From Pleurostoma richardsiae (lineage: Eukaryota > Ascomycota > Sordariomycetes > Calosphaeriales > Pleurostomataceae), in the NCBI GenBank assembly GCA_030052745.1, contig JANBVO010000098.1, positions 1 to 31,854 on the forward strand: DNA of 31,854 bases, read 5' to 3'. The notes under the pieces are model-generated. The model was given only the letters and a program-made list of their open reading frames with translations. It searched no databases and had not been told where the DNA came from. Made by a program: the position numbers and the translations under genes. Positions 31,778-31,854 of this stretch are shown here, piece by piece. The stretch's first letter is position 1, and every line of letters begins with the position of its first letter.

Positions 31778-31854
31778 CAGGGTTGGGATTTAGTAAGTAT
31801 TAGTAAGTATTTTAATATACTAATACTAAATTAGTAAGTATAAGTAAATACTAA
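31778..31854. mobile_element. possible left end of a hAT-like DNA transposon, cut by the window edge
   Basis: CAGGGTTGGG begins abruptly where the Gypsy pol reading ends, and it matches the CAGxGxTxGG start common in hAT inverted repeats. The following AGTAAGTATT words and the 17-mer AGTATTTTAATATACTA resemble the sequence around 19249-19265 next to the other hAT-like remains. Confidence 0.4.

Larger units (their letters stand above)
18714..31854. other. AT-rich, RIP-like mutated block of nested transposons
   Basis: From the glutaredoxin stop codon to the window end the DNA is strongly AT-rich, poor in CA and TG and rich in TA, while CG is partly kept. Recognisable transposon frames are broken by TAA and TAG where Gln (CAA/CAG) or Trp would be expected, and His and Cys are replaced by Tyr. 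This is the pattern left by repeat-induced point mutation (C to T at CpA, on both strands) in ascomycetes. The GC-richer islets inside it are LTRs and the small nested element. Confidence 0.9.

Overview
The window is nuclear DNA from a filamentous ascomycete (Pezizomycotina, probably a sordariomycete; no finer placement is justified). The evidence is short spliceosomal introns (52-163 nt) with GT..AG ends and CTRAC-like branch points, single-gene transcription units on both strands, and a right-hand block mutated the way repeat-induced point mutation (RIP) mutates DNA: CA/TG depleted, TA enriched, coding frames broken by TAA/TAG.

The left part (1-18713) is an ordinary gene-rich stretch with nine genes, most of them rebuilt here from several exons. 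In order: a mitochondrial-type two-RRM protein (+, start codon apparently split by an intron); the peroxisomal import receptor PEX5 (+); a REX1-type DEDDh RNA exonuclease (-); a Yippee/Mis18-domain protein with a coiled-coil extension (+); a SET-MYND (SMYD-like) protein (-); the ER Hsp70 nucleotide-exchange factor SIL1 (-); a complex I accessory subunit resembling the fungal 17.8-kDa one (+); ribosomal protein uS19/RPS15 (-); and a membrane-anchored Grx6/7-type glutaredoxin (+). These are housekeeping genes without an operon or cluster logic. Several neighbours are divergent (REX1/Mis18-like, SIL1/complex I, uS19/glutaredoxin) or convergent (PEX5/REX1, Mis18-like/SET-MYND, complex I/uS19).

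The right part (18714-31854) is an AT-rich island made of nested transposable-element remains, and it starts exactly at the stop codon of the glutaredoxin gene. From the inside out: a decayed hAT-like DNA transposon (about 19117-19935, minus strand); in it a complete Ty3/Gypsy chromovirus (19941-29610, 293-bp LTRs, target duplication AAAAT); in the chromovirus integrase a young 1589-bp non-autonomous LTR element (24329-25917, 192-bp LTRs, duplication GAATA) on the minus strand carrying its own zinc-finger/acidic ORF; and, further 3', a solo LTR of a third family (27471-27816, duplication GATCT). A second copy of that LTR (29621-29967) lacks a target duplication and joins two unrelated flanks, followed by a second, gag-less Gypsy pol (29968-31777) that is itself cut by a possible hAT end at 31778.

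The most unusual items are the split start codon, the Mis18-like gene model, the small LTR element with a non-retroviral protein, the chromovirus LTR cores that kept CA/TG while its interior was saturated with mutation, and the LTR that looks like a recombination junction. Homology statements rest on reading motifs by eye; no database search was possible.
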